DNA from: Candidatus Eisenbergiella merdigallinarum | GTDB taxonomy: Bacteria; Bacillota; Clostridia; Lachnospirales; Lachnospiraceae | DNA: 58,324 bases | Assembly (NCBI GenBank): GCA_019119355.1 | Contig: DWXE01000007.1 | Location: 1 to 58,324 of the forward strand | Reading direction: 5' to 3' | Shown here: one piece after another, positions 41,005 through 50,834 of the stretch | Layout of the letters: the number at the start of each line of letters is the position of its first letter | Numbering within the stretch: position 1 is the stretch's first letter | Program-made: the position numbers and the translations under genes | The notes under the pieces: generated by a model | The model's input: the letters and a program-made list of their open reading frames with translations, nothing else | Databases searched by the model: none | What the model was told of the DNA's origin: nothing

Positions 41005-42171
41005 TTATGTATAGTCCTTATCGATATTTATGACGGCGTAATACTCCGGATTCTTCTTTCTGATCTGAGATTCGATTTCCGCTTTGAGCCGGGCGTCGCC
41101 GATGGAAAAGCCGTAGGGCACCAAAACGTCGAAGATCAGGTTGGTATGGGTCGGGCCCTGGACGATCCGGAAATCGTGCATGGTGAGCTTCGGGTCGATT
41201 TCGGACAGAATGTCCAGAACGGCCTTCTTCTGCTTTTTCGTCTCCTCGTCGTCGTTTTCGATGGGATCCATGTGGATCACGGCGCTGCAGCGAAGCTGCG
41301 TCTGGAGCTCGCGCTCGATGTTGTCGATGGTATCGTGGAGCCGGAGAATATCGCCCCTGGCGGACACTTCGGCGTGGAGGGAGATCATCACCCTGCCCGG
41401 CCCGTAGTTATGGACGATCAGGTCGTGCATGCCCAGCACGTCCGGATGGGACAGGACGATGCGGCGGATCTGATCCACGAATTCCGGTTCCGGAGGCTGG
41501 CCCAGCAGGGGATTGATGGTGTCCCTGGCGGCGCTGATGCCCGCCCGGCAGATGAACAGCCCCACCAGCACGCCGCACCACCCGTCGATGTGCAGCCCGG
41601 TGAAATGGTCCGTCAGCGTGGCCGCGAGCACCGCGAAGGTGGCCACGGAGTCGCTGAGGGAATCGGTGGCCGTAGCCTTCATGGCCGCGCTGTCGATGGC
41701 GGCGGCGATCCTGCGGTTGTACAGGTACATGTAAAATTTCACGAGGATGGAAGCCGCCAGGATGACGACGATGACGGGGGAAAAGGTCAGCTCCTCAGGG
41801 TGGAGAATTTTGGAAACCGAACTCTTGATCAGCTCGGCGGCCATGAGCAGGATGATGCCGGAAACGATGAGCCCGGCCAGATATTCGATGCGGCCGTGGC
41901 CGAAGGGATGGTCCGGATCCGGTTCCTGCCCGCTCATGCGAAAGCCGATGAGGGTGATGATGGAGGAGCCTGCGTCGGACAGGTTGTTGAAGGCGTCCGC
42001 CGTGATGGAGATGGAACGGCTCAAAAGGCCGGCCGCGGCCTTCCCCAGAAACAGAAGCAGGTTGAAAACGATGCCGGCCGCGCCGCACAAAGTGCCGTAT
42101 GCCTGGCGGACGGCGGGATTTTTGACGTCCTGCGGATTTCTGATCAGCAGGCGCGAAAGAAAAGTGATCAT
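41005..42171 (-). CDS. Cation diffusion facilitator metal exporter
   Basis: CDF-family divalent metal/H+ antiporter, 388 aa. Metal-site helices carry ITADAFNNLSDAGSS (helix 2) and TATDSLSDSVAT (helix 5), both DxxxD-like; HPFGHGRIEYLAGL is the classic loop. A longer-than-usual C-terminal cytoplasmic domain (about residues 210-388) appears to contain the CDF ferredoxin-like fold plus an extra segment ending INIDKDYT. Pairing with mntP suggests manganese export, but zinc, iron or cobalt cannot be excluded. Confidence 0.92.
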   Translation of the reverse strand: MITFLSRLLIRNPQDVKNPAVRQAYGTLCGAAGIVFNLLLFLGKAAAGLLSRSISITADAFNNLSDAGSSIITLIGFRMSGQEPDPDHPFGHGRIEYLAGLIVSGIILLMAAELIKSSVSKILHPEELTFSPVIVVILAASILVKFYMYLYNRRIAAAIDSAAMKATATDSLSDSVATFAVLAATLTDHFTGLHIDGWCGVLVGLFICRAGISAARDTINPLLGQPPEPEFVDQIRRIVLSHPDVLGMHDLIVHNYGPGRVMISLHAEVSARGDILRLHDTIDNIERELQTQLRCSAVIHMDPIENDDEETKKQKKAVLDILSEIDPKLTMHDFRIVQGPTHTNLIFDVLVPYGFSIGDARLKAEIESQIRKKNPEYYAVINIDKDYT

Positions 42172-42200
42172 AAGCGACCTCTCTTTTTGAGTTTCTTACC

Positions 42201-42228
42201 ATTCTAACATGTTTTGGCAAAAAAGCAA
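42201..42228 (-). promoter_or_regulatory. CDF-mntP promoter
   Basis: On the minus strand TTGCTT (complement of 42223-42228), a 16-nt spacer and TAGAAT (complement of 42201-42206), about 30 nt before the start codon, leaving no room for a riboswitch. Confidence 0.5.
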
Positions 42229-42256
42229 CGATAAAGATAAATGTGAAGGATCCCCG

Positions 42257-42282
42257 CCCCTTTCCTCTTGCGCCGAAAGGGG
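42257..42282. promoter_or_regulatory. Palindrome around the gpmI -35 box
   Basis: CCCCTTTC (42257-42264) and GAAAGGGG (42275-42282) are perfect 8-bp arms around a 10-nt centre that contains the gpmI -35 hexamer. It could be an operator between the divergent CDF and gpmI promoters. Confidence 0.4.
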
Positions 42283-42296
42283 AAAACGTGTATAAT
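42268..42296 (+). promoter_or_regulatory. gpmI promoter
   Basis: TTGCGC at 42268-42273, a 17-nt spacer and a perfect TATAAT at 42291-42296. A CCCCTC/GAGGGG hairpin lies in the leader near 42315-42335. Confidence 0.65.
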
Positions 42297-42381
42297 TTGC
42301 CATGGACAGACACAGGCCCCCTCTGCGCGGAGGGGTACGATAAAGGAGCTACGACAGCCAACGAAATAAAGGAGATGGATT

Positions 42382-43926
42382 ATGAGCAAAAAACCCGTTG
42401 TTTTGATGATCCTGGACGGATATGGACTCAATGAAAGAAAGGACCACAACGCGGTGGCCGAGGCGAAGACGCCCGTGATGGACGGGCTGATGAAGACCTG
42501 CCCCTTCGTGAAGGGCAATGCCAGCGGCATGGCGGTGGGCCTGCCGGAAGGCCAGATGGGCAATTCCGAGGTCGGACACCTGAACATGGGCGCCGGCCGC
42601 ATCGTCTATCAGGAGCTGACCAGAATCACGAAAGAGATTCAGGACGGCACCTTCTTCGAGAACCCGGCCCTGATGGACGCGGTGAACAACTGCAAGAAGA
42701 ACGGTTCTTCCCTGCACCTGTACGGACTGGTTTCCGACGGCGGCGTGCACAGCCACAACACCCACATTTACGGCCTGCTGGAGCTGGCGAAGAGAAACGG
42801 CCTGGAGAAGGTTTATGTGCACTGCTTCCTGGACGGCCGCGACACCCCTCCGGCCAGCGGCAAGGGATATGTGGAGCAGCTGGAAGAAAAGATGAAGGAG
42901 ATCGGCGTGGGCAAGGTGGCGTCTGTGATGGGCCGCTACTACGCCATGGACCGGGATAACAACTACGACAGGGTGGAATACGCCTATAAGGCGCTGACGA
43001 AGGGCGAGGGCCTCACCGCTGAGAGCGCGTCCGCGGGCATCCAGGCGTCTTACGACAGGCAGGAGACGGACGAGTTCGTCAAGCCCACGGTTGTGCTGGA
43101 AAACGGCGCGCCGGTGGCCACCATTTCCGACGGCGATTCCGTGATCTTCTTCAATTTCCGCCCCGACCGGGCCAGAGAGATCACCAGGGCTTTCTGCGAC
43201 GACGATTTCGCCGGATTTGAGCGGGAGAAGAGGCTGGATCTGGTCTACGTGTGCTTCACGGAATACGATCCCACCATCCCCAACAAGGAAGTGGCGTTCC
43301 ACAAGGTAGAAGTGACCAATACCTTCGGAGAATGGCTGGCGGCCAACGGCATGAAGCAGGCCCGCATCGCGGAGACCGAGAAGTACGCCCATGTGACCTT
43401 CTTCTTTAACGGCGGCGTGGAGGAGCCCAACGAAGGGGAGGACAGGATCCTGGTCAACTCCCCCAAGGACGTGCCCACCTATGACTTAAAGCCGCAGATG
43501 AGCGCCTATGAAGTGTGCGACAGGCTGGTGGAAGCCATCGGCTCCGGCAAATACGACGTGATCATCATCAATTTCGCCAATCCCGACATGGTGGGACATA
43601 CCGGCGTGGAAGGCGCGGCCATCAGGGCGGTGGAAGCGGTGGACGAATGCGTCGGCCGCGCGGTGAAGGCCATCCAGGACGCGGACGGCGTGCTGTTCAT
43701 CTGCGCGGATCACGGCAACGCGGAACAGCTGGTGGACTATGAAACCGGCGCTCCGTTTACGGCCCACACAACCAACCCCGTTCCGTTCATCCTGGTCAAT
43801 TACGACGAAGGATACGGCCTGAGGGAGGGCGGCTGCCTGGCGGACATCGTTCCCACCCTGATTCAGATCATGGGGAAGGAACAGCCCGCGGAGATGACCG
43901 GCCAGTCCCTGCTGATCAAAAAATAA
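42382..43926 (+). CDS. gpmI: Cofactor-independent phosphoglycerate mutase
   Basis: Mn-dependent glycolytic enzyme interconverting 3- and 2-phosphoglycerate. It has 514 aa. The phosphoserine nucleophile is Ser62 in GQMGNSEVGHLNMGAGR. Metal sites include MILDGYG at the N-terminus, NFANPDMVGHTG and CADHGNAEQL. DGRDTPP is the substrate loop. The codons look like those of rpsB and tsf (highly expressed). Mn dependence fits its position beside the MntP/CDF exporters, though their promoters diverge. A strong terminator follows. Confidence 0.98.
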   Translation: MSKKPVVLMILDGYGLNERKDHNAVAEAKTPVMDGLMKTCPFVKGNASGMAVGLPEGQMGNSEVGHLNMGAGRIVYQELTRITKEIQDGTFFENPALMDAVNNCKKNGSSLHLYGLVSDGGVHSHNTHIYGLLELAKRNGLEKVYVHCFLDGRDTPPASGKGYVEQLEEKMKEIGVGKVASVMGRYYAMDRDNNYDRVEYAYKALTKGEGLTAESASAGIQASYDRQETDEFVKPTVVLENGAPVATISDGDSVIFFNFRPDRAREITRAFCDDDFAGFEREKRLDLVYVCFTEYDPTIPNKEVAFHKVEVTNTFGEWLAANGMKQARIAETEKYAHVTFFFNGGVEEPNEGEDRILVNSPKDVPTYDLKPQMSAYEVCDRLVEAIGSGKYDVIIINFANPDMVGHTGVEGAAIRAVEAVDECVGRAVKAIQDADGVLFICADHGNAEQLVDYETGAPFTAHTTNPVPFILVNYDEGYGLREGGCLADIVPTLIQIMGKEQPAEMTGQSLLIKK

Positions 43927-43950
43927 GGAATCCTTTTTTCCTATCGCATA

Positions 43951-43990
43951 AAAAAACGCAGTTCCCCCTTGACAGGGACTGCGTTTTTTT
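43951..43990 (+). terminator. Terminator after gpmI
   Basis: AAAAAACGCAGT(T)CCC pairs with GGGACTGCGTTTTTT, with one bulged T and a loop containing TTGACA. A and T tracts on the two sides make it symmetrical, so it could stop transcription in both directions. Confidence 0.9.
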
Positions 43991-43997
43991 GTACCAT
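43969..43997 (+). promoter_or_regulatory. GntR-ABC operon promoter nested in the terminator
   Basis: A perfect TTGACA at 43969-43974 sits in the terminator loop; after 17 nt comes TACCAT at 43992-43997 (weak -10). Confidence 0.55.
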
Positions 43998-44025
43998 AAG
44001 TGTACTAATACGAACAATACACTTA
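43997..44025. promoter_or_regulatory. Operator of the YtrA-type GntR regulator
   Basis: TAAGTGTA (43997-44004) and TACACTTA (44018-44025) form a perfect 8-bp inverted repeat with a 13-nt spacer, placed directly after the -10 box. It has the GTGTA...TACAC form reported for YtrA-subfamily regulators and probably serves autoregulation. Confidence 0.7.
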
Positions 44026-44097
44026 ATACGATCCACACAGCTGTCCTGAGGGGAAGCCCGGGGTCGCATCGGTGTTTTGGGGGAAAGGAGCGGAGCG

Positions 44098-44463
44098 ATG
44101 ATCATACTGGATTATCGGGATACCAGGCCTCTGTATGAGCAGATCGTGGACAAATTTCAGACGCTCATCCTGAAGGGAGTGCTGGAGCCCAACAGCAGGA
44201 TGCCCTCGGTGCGCAGCCTGGCCGTGGAGCTGTCCATCAATCCCAATACGATCCAGCGGGCTTACAGCGAGCTGGAACGAACCGGTTTCATCTATACGGT
44301 GAAGGGAAGGGGAAATTTCGTGGCGTACGACGAAGGGCTCAGAGAGGTGAGGCGGGGAGAAATCTTCCAGAAGCTGGACGCGCTGGCCCGCGAGGCGGAA
44401 GAGTTCGGAATCGCCCGGCAGGAGCTTTGCCGCAGGATACAGGAGGGAGAAAAGGATGATTGA
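44098..44463 (+). CDS. GntR-family regulator, YtrA subfamily
   Basis: Short GntR repressor, 121 aa. A winged helix (YEQIVDKFQTLILKGVLEPN and LSINPNTIQRAYSELER) is followed by only a short ~45-residue dimerising tail, which defines the YtrA subgroup that controls neighbouring ABC operons. ATG 44098 lies 8 nt after AAAGGAG; an in-frame TTG at 44077 is rejected. It overlaps the ATPase gene by 8 nt. The operator at 43997-44025 supports autoregulation. Confidence 0.9.
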   Translation: MIILDYRDTRPLYEQIVDKFQTLILKGVLEPNSRMPSVRSLAVELSINPNTIQRAYSELERTGFIYTVKGRGNFVAYDEGLREVRRGEIFQKLDALAREAEEFGIARQELCRRIQEGEKDD

Positions 44464-45361
44464 GTTGAAGGGGCTGTCGAAGTCCTTTGGGGACATCGAG
44501 GCGGTGAAGGATGTGAACGTGACGATCAAAGAGGGGGCGGTTTTTGGGCTCATCGGGACCAACGGGGCCGGAAAGAGCACGGTGCTGCGCCTGATGGCGG
44601 GGGTGCTGAAGCCGGACGCGGGACTGGCGCTGGTGGACAACATGCCGGTTTACGACAACGCGGACGCCAAAGGGAGGATCTTTTTTATCGCGGACGAGCC
44701 GTACTTCTTCACCAACGCGGCGCCCAGGGACATGGAGCGCTATTACAGCAGCGTATACCGGGATTTCGACCGGGAAAGCTTCTATTTATATCTGGTGAAG
44801 TTCGGCCTGGACGGCAGGCGCAGGATCCGCACGTTTTCCAAGGGCATGCGCAAGCAGCTGGCCATCATCGCCGGCCTGTGCGCGCGGACGAAGTACCTGT
44901 ACTGCGACGAGACCTTCGACGGTCTGGATCCGGTGATGCGGCAGGCCGTCAAGAGCGTGTTCGCCCGGGAGATGGAGGAACGGGATTTCACCCCCATCAT
45001 CGCGTCCCACAACCTGCGGGAGCTGGAGGACATCTGCGATCACGTGGGACTTTTGCATCAGGGCGGCGTGCTGCTGTCGAAGGATCTGGAGGAAATGAAG
45101 TGCAATATCCAGAAGGTACAGTGCGTATTCGCTTCCAAAGAGGAAGAGGAGCGCATGCTGCAGCAGCTCGATATCGTCAAATGCGACAGGAGGGGTTCCC
45201 TTCTGACGCTGACGGTCAGGGGGACCAGGGAGGAGATCATCGCCATGTTCGCGGCGGCGGATTGCCTGTTCCACGAGGTGCTCCCCCTGTCTTTGGAGGA
45301 GATTTTTATCAGCGAGACGGAGGTGAAGGGCTATGACGTCAAAAAACTTATTCTGGGCTAA
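44456..45361 (+). CDS. ABC transporter ATP-binding protein (YtrB-like)
   Basis: 301 aa. Walker A is GTNGAGKST, the signature is FSKGMRKQL (SKG instead of SGG) and Walker B reads LYCDETFDGLD with the catalytic Glu kept. A C-terminal ~80-residue extension ends in EEIFISETEV. It overlaps both neighbours (8 nt and 29 nt), so the three genes are one translational unit. GntR-ABC-permease cassettes of this type respond to envelope-active antibiotics or affect cell-wall physiology in Bacillus (ytr); that role is inferred here. Confidence 0.9.
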   Translation: MIELKGLSKSFGDIEAVKDVNVTIKEGAVFGLIGTNGAGKSTVLRLMAGVLKPDAGLALVDNMPVYDNADAKGRIFFIADEPYFFTNAAPRDMERYYSSVYRDFDRESFYLYLVKFGLDGRRRIRTFSKGMRKQLAIIAGLCARTKYLYCDETFDGLDPVMRQAVKSVFAREMEERDFTPIIASHNLRELEDICDHVGLLHQGGVLLSKDLEEMKCNIQKVQCVFASKEEEERMLQQLDIVKCDRRGSLLTLTVRGTREEIIAMFAAADCLFHEVLPLSLEEIFISETEVKGYDVKKLILG

Positions 45362-47567
45362 ATGGATGGAAAATATCCGCAGGCGGGGCTGGACCTTCGC
45401 CCTGTGCTTCGTGGTGCTGTTTTTCGGAATGACGGCCGTATGCCTGATCGGCCTGTCCAGCGAGAGCAGCTATCTGAATTCGCTGAAGGCCCAGGGGGCG
45501 CAGGAGATCCTGATCGCCCAGAGCAGGGAGCGCATGCAGACGTTTTTCTTACATGCCGTGAGCTTCGGAACGCAGTTTCACGCGATTTCGGGCTGCTTCG
45601 CAGTGCTGTTCGCCATTCAGGGGTTTTCCTTCCTCTACAGCAGGAAGAAAATGGACTTCTATCAGAGCGTGCCGGTATCCGTACCGAAGCGCTACGCCCT
45701 CATCTGGGGCAACGGGATCCTGGCGTATGCCGTCAGCTACCTGATCAACCTGATCCTCTGCTGGGTCGGCGGATTTCTGTTCGGGGCCGTGACGCCGGAG
45801 GGGATGGCCCAGTCAGCGGTGGCTTTCTTCGTCAATATCCTGGCTTTCACGGCCATGTACCAGCTGGCGCTGGTGGCGGTGATGCTGTCCGGCAACGCCC
45901 TGTGCGCCCTGCTGGGCTGCGCGGTGCTGTTTTTCTACGAAGGGGCGGTCCGGCTGCTGCTTTCCGGGCTCAAATCCGCCTTCTTTTTCAGCTACTGCAG
46001 CGCGGACAAGGAACGGCTGATGGATTTGCCCTGGCTGACGCCGTGGATCGGATATCAGGATTTTTGCAGCCGGGTGCTGTATCAGGGCGGCTCCATCATC
46101 GGAATGACCGGAAGGGATTCCTGGTGCGGAGCGCTGTTGACGGAGATCCTGGCCCTGGCGGCCGGGGCGGCGGTCTTCGGCCTTCTGGCCTGGGCGCTGT
46201 TTCGCCGCAGGAAGGCGGAGAGCTATCATCAGTCCCTGGCCTTTGAATGGATGAAGCCGGCGCTGGAGATTTTACTGGTGATTCCCTTCGCCGTAGCCTG
46301 CGGCGTCCTGGCCGGCCGGGCGTCGGGGGATTTCGGGCTGTTTCTGTTCGGGGGCGCCGCGCTGGGAGCCCTTCTGGGACACGGGCTGATCCGCCTGGTC
46401 TATGAGCGGGATCTCAAAGCGGTGCTGTCTGGCCGGATCCCGGCCCTCTGTTGCCTGGCCGGATCCGTTGGGCTGCTGTGCGTCTTCCGTTTCGATCTGG
46501 CGGGATTCGACAGCTGGCTTCCCAAAAGGGAGTCCGTGGAAAGCGTGGCTTTCTCTCAGGAAAGAGAGCAGGTACAGTTCGGATGGAAACAGCTGGCGGA
46601 AGACGGGAATGGGAGCCGGGATATTCTGAAAGAGATGAGCTCCCGGGACCCGGAGACCATCGACGCCCTGATCTCCATGATCTCCGCCTGGCAGGAGGAA
46701 GAGCGGTCGTCGAAAGCCGGAGAAACGCCGGGGGAAAGCTGGGAGAATAAAAGTATCTGGACGGTGCGCTGGCAGCTGACCGACGGGCGGGCTGTATACC
46801 GGAGATTTTACGTCAGCCGGGAGCGGACGCCCGAAGAGCTGGACACGGTGATGCGGGACGCCGCCTATCAGGACAGCCGTTACCAGATTTACGAGGAGGC
46901 CATGGCGGAGAACGTGGGACAGATGCGGATTTCCTATTCCACCGGCAGCAGGGAATATTTTTATACGATGGACGGCGGGCAGCTTCTGGAAGCGCTGAAG
47001 GAAGACTTCCGCAGCTACGGCTCCGACCTGATCGCGGGCGGTCTGCCCTGCGGCATGCTGGAATTCACCCTGCCCGCCCGGGAACGCCAGGGGGGAGAGG
47101 ACTGGGATTTTACCTGGAGCTATCCGGTCTACGAGAGCTTTTCGAAGACCAGGCAGCTTTTGGCCCAAAACGGCATCGACGATGCGGTGACGCCTTCGCA
47201 CCCCTTCCTTTCCGCGGAAGATGTGGATAAGATCACGGTTTTGTATTACCACTATGACAGCTATTACGGGGATGATCAGGATGAGCTGTTCGCCCCCGGA
47301 GAGATCGAAGAGCAGCAGATCACCTGCGTGTTCGAAGCGAAGGACCAAATCGAAGAGCTCCTGGGGGCCCTGTATCCCGGAGACCTGCTCCGCCTGTCGG
47401 AAGAAAACATCGCGGATTCCGGGGAGGATTACCGGTTCGAAGTCCGGATCAGCCTGACGCCGGAGGCGCTCAAGGAAGGGATCCGGGAAACCGACGCTTC
47501 CTTTATCCGGGACCGGGAGCCGGATTTTCTGATCGATGCCGTCCGGGGCGCCGCCGTGCGGAAATGA
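45333..47567 (+). CDS. ABC transporter permease with large C-terminal domain
   Basis: 744 aa. About nine membrane helices occupy residues ~18-390 (for example [19 protein letters not shown] and [20 protein letters not shown]). The remaining ~350 residues are soluble and hydrophilic, probably outside the membrane. Such C-terminal domains occur in gut Firmicutes permeases paired with YtrA-type regulators. It starts 29 nt inside the ATPase gene. The substrate is unknown. Confidence 0.82.
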   Translation: MTSKNLFWAKWMENIRRRGWTFALCFVVLFFGMTAVCLIGLSSESSYLNSLKAQGAQEILIAQSRERMQTFFLHAVSFGTQFHAISGCFAVLFAIQGFSFLYSRKKMDFYQSVPVSVPKRYALIWGNGILAYAVSYLINLILCWVGGFLFGAVTPEGMAQSAVAFFVNILAFTAMYQLALVAVMLSGNALCALLGCAVLFFYEGAVRLLLSGLKSAFFFSYCSADKERLMDLPWLTPWIGYQDFCSRVLYQGGSIIGMTGRDSWCGALLTEILALAAGAAVFGLLAWALFRRRKAESYHQSLAFEWMKPALEILLVIPFAVACGVLAGRASGDFGLFLFGGAALGALLGHGLIRLVYERDLKAVLSGRIPALCCLAGSVGLLCVFRFDLAGFDSWLPKRESVESVAFSQEREQVQFGWKQLAEDGNGSRDILKEMSSRDPETIDALISMISAWQEEERSSKAGETPGESWENKSIWTVRWQLTDGRAVYRRFYVSRERTPEELDTVMRDAAYQDSRYQIYEEAMAENVGQMRISYSTGSREYFYTMDGGQLLEALKEDFRSYGSDLIAGGLPCGMLEFTLPARERQGGEDWDFTWSYPVYESFSKTRQLLAQNGIDDAVTPSHPFLSAEDVDKITVLYYHYDSYYGDDQDELFAPGEIEEQQITCVFEAKDQIEELLGALYPGDLLRLSEENIADSGEDYRFEVRISLTPEALKEGIRETDASFIRDREPDFLIDAVRGAAVRK

Positions 47568-47637
47568 TTTCAAACCGGATAAAATGAGGCTGCGCTGCGC
47601 ATACTCTTTTCAAAAAGAGAAAGCGAGGATGTGCGGT

Positions 47638-48930
47638 ATGAATGTGAAATTGCCGGTCAGAGAAGTGCATGCGAGGGAGATTCTGGATTCCAGGGGAAAC
47701 CCCACGCTGGAAGCGGAAGTGGTGGTGGAAAATTCCGTCACCGGGGAACTGGCCTGCGGGCGGGCCAGCGTCCCCTCCGGAGCGTCCACAGGCCAGTTCG
47801 AGGCGGTGGAGCTCCGGGACGGGGAAGTGCGGTATTTCGGCCTGGGCGTGCGCAGGGCGGTGGGAAACGTAAACGCGAAGCTGCGGGAGGCCCTGCTCTC
47901 CCAGGACGCCTCCTGTCAGCGAAAAATCGACGAGAGGATCCTGGACTGCGACGGGACCCAGAATAAGGAAAACCTGGGGGCCAACGCCTGTCTCGGCGTC
48001 TCCATGGCCGCGGCCCGGGCGGCGGCCGAAGCCCTTCATCTGCCGCTGTATCAGTATCTGGGCGGAATCCACACGGTCCGCATGCCCGTTCCCATGATGA
48101 ACATTTTGAACGGGGGGAAACACGCGGACAATACGGTGGACCTGCAGGAATTCATGATCGCTCCCGTGCAGGCGGAGAGCTTCGCGGAGGGGCTTCGCGT
48201 CTGCGCGGAGATCTACCACAATCTGAAGGGGCTGTGCAGGGAGAAAGGGCTTTCCACGGGAGTGGGGGACGAGGGCGGTTTCGCGCCGGATCTGCCGGAC
48301 GCCGAAAGCGTCCTTTCCCTGATCGTGGAGGCGGTGGAAAAGAGCGGCTATGCGCCGGGACACGATATCAAAATCGCCATCGACGCCGCGGCCAGCGAAC
48401 TGTACGACAAAAGGGCGGGATGCTATTGCTTCCCGGGAGAGAGCAAAATGAAGGGGAAACAGGTGCTGCGCAGCGCGGAGGATATGATTGCCTATTATGA
48501 AGGGCTGGCGCGGGAATTCCCGCTGTTTTCCCTGGAGGACGGGCTGGACGAAGAGGACTGGGACGGCTGGCAGCAGCTGACGAAGCGACTGGGGAACCGG
48601 CTGCAGCTGGTGGGGGACGATCTGTTCGTCACCAATGTGAAGCGCCTGGCGGCAGGGATCCAGAAGGGCGCGGGCAACGCGATCCTGGTAAAGGTGAACC
48701 AGATCGGCACCCTGACGGAAGCCTTCGCCGCGGTGCGGCTGGCGAAGGAAAACGGGTTCGGGACCATCATTTCCCATCGCTCCGGGGAGACGGAGGACGC
48801 CATCATCGCGGATATCGCGGTGGCGGTAAACGCCGGTCAGATCAAGACCGGGGCGCCCTGCCGGATGGACCGGGTGGCCAAGTACAACCGGCTTTTGCGC
48901 ATCGAAGAGGAGCTCTATCCGGGCCGGTGA
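47638..48930 (+). CDS. eno: Enolase
   Basis: Mg-dependent 2-phosphoglycerate dehydratase of glycolysis, 430 aa, the standard length. Signatures are [46 protein letters not shown] and [19 protein letters not shown]. The N-terminal sequence [19 protein letters not shown] is canonical. ATG 47638 follows GAGG by 9 nt; ATG 47629 is in frame but abuts that site. It lies 70 nt after the permease with no clear promoter; a CTCTTTT/AAAAGAG inverted repeat (about 47604-47620) is in the gap. A second enolase elsewhere is possible. Confidence 0.97.
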   Translation: MNVKLPVREVHAREILDSRGNPTLEAEVVVENSVTGELACGRASVPSGASTGQFEAVELRDGEVRYFGLGVRRAVGNVNAKLREALLSQDASCQRKIDERILDCDGTQNKENLGANACLGVSMAAARAAAEALHLPLYQYLGGIHTVRMPVPMMNILNGGKHADNTVDLQEFMIAPVQAESFAEGLRVCAEIYHNLKGLCREKGLSTGVGDEGGFAPDLPDAESVLSLIVEAVEKSGYAPGHDIKIAIDAAASELYDKRAGCYCFPGESKMKGKQVLRSAEDMIAYYEGLAREFPLFSLEDGLDEEDWDGWQQLTKRLGNRLQLVGDDLFVTNVKRLAAGIQKGAGNAILVKVNQIGTLTEAFAAVRLAKENGFGTIISHRSGETEDAIIADIAVAVNAGQIKTGAPCRMDRVAKYNRLLRIEEELYPGR

Positions 48931-48941
48931 AAAAGAAAAAA

Positions 48942-48970
48942 TTGTAAACGGCCGCCGGATCCTGTATACT
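48942..48970 (+). promoter_or_regulatory. pepF promoter
   Basis: TTGTAA at 48942-48947, a 17-nt spacer and TATACT at 48965-48970. The leader contains competing inverted repeats: GAAGGCG/CGCCTTC (48978-48984 with 49008-49014) and CGGCCAAAA/TTTTGGCCG (48994-49002 with 49026-49034), the latter next to the ribosome-binding site. Confidence 0.6.
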
Positions 48971-49048
48971 GTCTGACGAAGGCGGCAATTCGGCGGCCAA
49001 AATCGGGCGCCTTCCATGAGTTTCGTTTTGGCCGGGAAGGAGAACAGG

Positions 49049-50725
49049 ATGAAATTTCGGGATATGCCCTATGAAAGGGTGGACTACGACAGGGCGGAAC
49101 GGGAAATCCGGGCGTTGACCGATCGGGTCGAAGACGCGAAGAGCCCGGAGGAGGTCTGGGAGGTCCACCAGGAGTATTACCGCGTTTACAGGGACGTGGC
49201 GGACGCCATGACCATCGCCCACATCCGGTACGACGCGGATGTGACGGATGAATTCTATCAGAAGGAACGGGAGTATTACGACGAAATCGATCCGAAGCTC
49301 TCCAATCTGATGACCGCATATCAGAGAGCGATTTACGAATCGCCGTATCGCCCTTATCTGGAGGAAAAAATCGGAAAGGTGGCCTTCGTGTCCATCGAAA
49401 ACGCCATGAAGAGCGTGGACGAGAGCATCATCGGCCTGATGCAGGAGGAGAACGCGCTGAAGACGGAGTACAACAGGCTCATCGCTTCCGCGCAGATCCC
49501 CTTTGACGGCCAGGTGCTCAATCTTTCCCTGATGCGGCCCTACCTGACCGCCTCGGACCGCGGGGTGAGGAGGGAAGCCTGGAAGGCATACAGCGGCTAT
49601 TTTCAGAGCGTGGCCCAAAAGCTGGACGATCTTTACGACCGGCTGGTGAAGAACCGCACCGCGCAGGCGAAGGCGCTGGGATATGAGAACTATATCCAGC
49701 TGGGCTATTACCGGATGAACCGCAACAGCTACGGCAGGAAGGACGTGGAGAATTTCCGCCGCCAGGTGAAGGAAGTCTTCGTCCCGCTGGCGGAAGAGGT
49801 GCACGAAAAGCGCCGTCGCCGCCTGGGCCTCGGGAAGCTCTCCTATATCGACAACGAAGTCTATTTCCCGCAGGGGAATCCCGATCCCGTGGGCACGCCG
49901 GAGGAGATTTTGAAGACCGGCCAGCGTATGTACGGGGAGCTGTCCGAAGAGACCCGTGAATTTTTCGATTTTATGATGGAGAACGAGCTCTTCGACGTGT
50001 TCGGGCGCAAGACGAAGAAACAGGGCGGTTACATGACCTATCTGTACAACTACGGGTCGCCCTTCATCTTCGCGAATTTCAACGGGACCTCCGGGGACGT
50101 GGACGTGATCACCCACGAGTGCGGCCACGCCTTCCAGGGCTATCTGTCCGGGAAGGATCCCGTGCTGGAGCATTCCGACATCACTATGGAAACCGCGGAA
50201 ATCCACTCCATGTCCATGGAATTTTTCACCGACCCCTGGATGAAGGATTTCTTCGGGGAAAGGGCGCAGGACTTTTTGGCGCTGCAGCTGGAGGACGCCA
50301 TCAAATTCGTGCCCTACGGCACCATGGTGGACGAATTTCAGCACATCGTCTACGAGAATCCGGAGATGACGCCGGAGGAAAGGAGGGCGGTCTGGAGCCG
50401 TCTGGAGAAGGAATATATGCCCCATCTGGACTATGAGGACGATCCCTTCTTTTCCAAAGGGGGCTTCTGGCAGAAACAGCAGCATATTTACAACACGCCC
50501 TTCTATTATATCGACTATGTGCTGGCCCAGACCTGCGCCTTCCAGTACAAAATCTGGATGGACGACGACTATCGGGCGGCCTGGGACAGCTATCTGAAGC
50601 TGTGCAGGCTGTCCGCCAGCGGATTCTATCCGGATATGCTCCGCCAGGTGGGCCTCAAAGTCCCGTTTGAAGACGGATATTTTGTGGAAATTGTCCAAAA
50701 AATGCGGGAAAAAGTGCGAGAATGA
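49049..50725 (+). CDS. pepF: M3 family oligoendopeptidase
   Basis: Cytosolic zinc peptidase that trims imported oligopeptides. It has 558 aa. The zinc site is HECGH (residues 356-360) in DVITHECGHAFQGYL; the third ligand Glu lies in the following helix (METAEIHSMSMEFF). The start at ATG 49049 (MKFRDMPYER) has AAGGAG 6 nt upstream; the frame is open further 5' without support. It sits just before the opp importer, a fitting functional pair, but has its own promoter. Confidence 0.95.
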   Translation: MKFRDMPYERVDYDRAEREIRALTDRVEDAKSPEEVWEVHQEYYRVYRDVADAMTIAHIRYDADVTDEFYQKEREYYDEIDPKLSNLMTAYQRAIYESPYRPYLEEKIGKVAFVSIENAMKSVDESIIGLMQEENALKTEYNRLIASAQIPFDGQVLNLSLMRPYLTASDRGVRREAWKAYSGYFQSVAQKLDDLYDRLVKNRTAQAKALGYENYIQLGYYRMNRNSYGRKDVENFRRQVKEVFVPLAEEVHEKRRRRLGLGKLSYIDNEVYFPQGNPDPVGTPEEILKTGQRMYGELSEETREFFDFMMENELFDVFGRKTKKQGGYMTYLYNYGSPFIFANFNGTSGDVDVITHECGHAFQGYLSGKDPVLEHSDITMETAEIHSMSMEFFTDPWMKDFFGERAQDFLALQLEDAIKFVPYGTMVDEFQHIVYENPEMTPEERRAVWSRLEKEYMPHLDYEDDPFFSKGGFWQKQQHIYNTPFYYIDYVLAQTCAFQYKIWMDDDYRAAWDSYLKLCRLSASGFYPDMLRQVGLKVPFEDGYFVEIVQKMREKVRE

Positions 50726-50756
50726 CGAAAAAACAGAATTGTGAACTTTTAAATCA

Positions 50757-50785
50757 TTGACAAAGGTGAGCGTCCCTGCTACAAT
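50757..50785 (+). promoter_or_regulatory. oppA promoter
   Basis: Perfect TTGACA at 50757-50762, a 17-nt spacer and TACAAT at 50780-50785; likely strong. Confidence 0.8.
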
Positions 50786-50834
50786 CAGCATGATACAAAA
50801 AAGGTTTGCCAAACTGCAAACTAAAGGAGGACTT

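Noticed and set aside
42172..42230. yybP-ykoY manganese riboswitch upstream of CDF-mntP
   Set aside because: The predicted leader is only about 25-30 nt, too short for that RNA, and its motif is absent.
47579..47606. Sigma-E-like promoter (ATA ... CATACT) before eno
   Set aside because: Spacing and the -10 end do not fit well, and a mother-cell promoter for enolase would be odd; likely chance.
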